Shown here in pieces: positions 39,865 through 41,333 of a stretch of DNA of 41,333 nt (position 1 is its first letter; every line of letters starts with the position of its first letter). The stretch is taken from the NCBI GenBank assembly GCA_020428685.1, contig JAGQMJ010000006.1, positions 1 through 41,333 on the forward strand, in the 5' to 3' direction. The position numbers and the translations under genes are program-made. This stretch comes from Candidatus Kaiserbacteria bacterium (GTDB taxonomy: Bacteria; Patescibacteriota; Minisyncoccia; Phycocordibacterales; UBA918). The notes below the pieces were generated by a model, which saw nothing but the letters and a program-made list of their open reading frames with translations, did no database searches and was not told where the DNA came from.

Positions 39865-40386
39865 ATGAATAAGTTAGTCCCACAAAACCACCCTGCCCTA
39901 CACACTATCGCAGAGGAAATTACTCCTGAAGAATTTGCCGATGGTACTGTAGCCAAAATACTGAAAGGTATGCGAGCAGCCATAAAAACCTACGAAGTAG
40001 ATGGCTATGCTGCTGTAGCTATAGCAGCACCTCAAGTCGGAGTGGCCAAAAGAATGTTTTTGATTGATGACCAAAACAAAGACCGAGAAGGAGCGATTCC
40101 GACTCTAGTTGCTATCAATCCAAAAATTATTAAAGTTTCTAAGAAAACTCATGAGGTGGGTGAAGGATGTCTATCTGTCCCTGATACCTATGGAGTAGTG
40201 TCCCGCCACAGAAATGTGACCATTCAGGCTCTAGACGAAAACGGCAATTCATACACTCGAGGCGGAGGCGGACTACTAGCCCAAATCATGCAGCACGAAT
40301 GTGACCACTTGGATGGCACGCTTTTCATTGATAGAGCAGAAAAAACCTGGCAGAAAGAAGACAAGCCTTTAGCTGAGGAGTTATGA
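39865..40386 (+). CDS. def: Peptide deformylase
   Basis: 173 residues. Three motifs: AIAAPQVG (52-59; family GxGLAAPQ), EGCLSVP (100-106, metal ligand Cys102), HECDH (144-148, two His ligands and catalytic Glu145). Known: removes the formyl group from new proteins; needs Fe2+ or Zn2+. Normal length. Its TGA stop overlaps the ATG of fmt (ATGA), so the two formylation-cycle genes are translationally coupled. Confidence 0.97.
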   Translation: MNKLVPQNHPALHTIAEEITPEEFADGTVAKILKGMRAAIKTYEVDGYAAVAIAAPQVGVAKRMFLIDDQNKDREGAIPTLVAINPKIIKVSKKTHEVGEGCLSVPDTYGVVSRHRNVTIQALDENGNSYTRGGGGLLAQIMQHECDHLDGTLFIDRAEKTWQKEDKPLAEEL

Positions 40387-41264
40387 GCAAGCCATTAAAA
40401 TTTGCCTTCTTTGGCGGAGAGCCATTGGCCGTTCCGGTTTTGGAAGAGTTGAAACTCAGTGGATTGATTCCGGAGTTGATTGTCTGTAATCCTGATAGAC
40501 CCACCGGAAGGAAGCAAATTCTCACCCCTCCACCAGCCAAAGTCTGGGCCAAAGATTCAGAAATTTCTGTTTTTCAACCACACTCATACAAGAATAAAGA
40601 TGAATTCTCAGAACTTCTTTCACAAGATTGGGATTTATTTGTGGTGGTGGCCTACAATTTTATTTTGCCAAAATGGATTCTAGACACACCGAAGCACGGG
40701 GTGATAAATGTCCATCCGTCTATGCTGCCAAAGCTACGAGGTGCTAGCCCTATCCGTACAGCCATCAGAGATAATCTTCGAGATGATATCGGAGTGACTA
40801 TTATGCTGATGGACGAAGAGATGGATCACGGGCCAATTCTCGACCAGATGCACATGCCAATCAGCGACGAGAATTGGCCCGTGTCCGGCCCCGAATTAGA
40901 CATAGCTTTAGCCAAAATGGGCGGAGCGCTTTTGGCTGAAGTAATCCCAACTTGGGTTGATGGAGAAATCCTACCCCAAGACCAAGAACACGAACTCGCC
41001 ACCTACTGCCACCGACTATCAAAAAGTGATAGTGAACTAAACATCGATCCAAAAAAACTACCGTCGGGAAAAGATGCCAAGAATATCTGGCGAACGATTA
41101 ATGCCTTTGCTGGCATTGGAGACACTTTCTTTACTTACCAAGACTCTAGAGTAAAAATCACTCAAGCAGAACTCACACCAAACAAGACCTTGAGGATATT
41201 AAGTGTAATTCCTGAAGGAAAAAAGGAGACAGATTTTGAAAACTATTTGAATAATTTAGTCTAA
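40383..41264 (+). CDS. fmt: Methionyl-tRNA formyltransferase
   Basis: 293 residues. FGGEPLAVPVLEEL (10-23), the catalytic Asn109-His111 in NVHPSMLPKLRGASPI and Asp148 in DHGPIL. The C-terminal tRNA-binding domain (after about 205) is short but present. Known: transfers formyl from 10-formyl-THF to initiator Met-tRNA. Paired with def. It is slightly shorter than the usual 310-315. Confidence 0.96.
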   Translation: MSKPLKFAFFGGEPLAVPVLEELKLSGLIPELIVCNPDRPTGRKQILTPPPAKVWAKDSEISVFQPHSYKNKDEFSELLSQDWDLFVVVAYNFILPKWILDTPKHGVINVHPSMLPKLRGASPIRTAIRDNLRDDIGVTIMLMDEEMDHGPILDQMHMPISDENWPVSGPELDIALAKMGGALLAEVIPTWVDGEILPQDQEHELATYCHRLSKSDSELNIDPKKLPSGKDAKNIWRTINAFAGIGDTFFTYQDSRVKITQAELTPNKTLRILSVIPEGKKETDFENYLNNLV

Positions 41265-41265
41265 A

Positions 41266-41308
41266 ATGTAAAAAGCCGGCAGGGCTTCGCCCTGCCGGCT
41301 TTTTACAT
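41266..41308 (+). terminator. Terminator of def-fmt
   Basis: Perfect 20-bp stem (core AAAAAGCCGGCAGGGC, loop TTC) with TTTTTA in its right arm. Confidence 0.9.
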
Positions 41309-41333
41309 AGACTACTCCCCTCCTTCCAACATT

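Noticed and set aside
40383-40386. Alternative genetic code with UGA as glycine (as in SR1/Gracilibacteria)
   Set aside because: TGA ends def at the ATGA overlap with fmt, and also ends the genes at 4852 and 16844, so it is a stop.

Overview
The window looks like chromosome of a Candidatus Patescibacteria (CPR, Parcubacteria-like) bacterium. This is an inference from gene content and style; no rRNA gene is present to confirm it. The signs are compact core genes, several cut down relative to textbook homologues (MurF without its N-terminal domain, a short MreD, ProS without an editing insert, a PriA without ATPase motifs), a large VirB4/TraG-like ATPase beside long unknown proteins, two MreB paralogues, and many genes read from TGnTATAnT extended -10 promoters that lie only 6-9 nt before the ATG. 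TGA is used as a normal stop (for example at the def/fmt overlap), so the SR1/Gracilibacteria code is excluded.

Layout. 1-1.16 kb: the 3' part of an FAD-linked oxidase. 1.2-9.2 kb: an accessory region. It begins with tRNA-Glu(CTC), followed by at least five degenerate direct copies of the tRNA 3' end (near 2220, 3130, 3560, 3660 and 3873) and one inverted copy. Between the copies sit single genes: a HAD nucleotidase and small membrane proteins. Further on come an alpha/beta hydrolase, a candidate structured RNA, a class II HDAC/AcuC-like deacetylase, a DUF3135-like gene broken by an amber codon, and an orphan divergent PurC-like protein. 9.2-11.2 kb: secreted or anchored unknown proteins and a peroxiredoxin.

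11.2-16.1 kb (minus strand): the division and wall cluster mraZ-rsmH-ftsL-ftsI-murF, preceded by a GTGGT repeat operator that fits MraZ autoregulation. 16.1-19.5 kb: a small unknown gene, lysS and greA. The lysS 3' end is duplicated 760 bp downstream with one unknown gene between the copies, the same arrangement as at the tRNA. 19.6-23.5 kb: mreB-mreC-mreD-mrdA, the elongation machinery. 23.6-27.2 kb: a HolB-like clamp-loader gene, frr, rseP, proS. 27.2-34.2 kb: three large genes (VirB4/TraG-like ATPase, coiled-coil-rich protein, Pro/Ala-rich protein). 34.3-35.3 kb: a second mreB.

35.3-36.2 kb: a GC-rich block carrying a PEP-CTERM secreted protein of proteobacterial type, foreign in composition to both neighbours. 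36.2-37.8 kb: murA fused to an N-terminal XRE-type HTH, with a perfect 16-bp palindrome overlapping its own -10 box. 37.9-41.3 kb: priA-like, def and fmt.

The most unusual observations are the tRNA-Glu-anchored repeat/cassette array with its parallel at lysS, the HTH-MurA fusion with a candidate self-operator, and the PEP-CTERM island.
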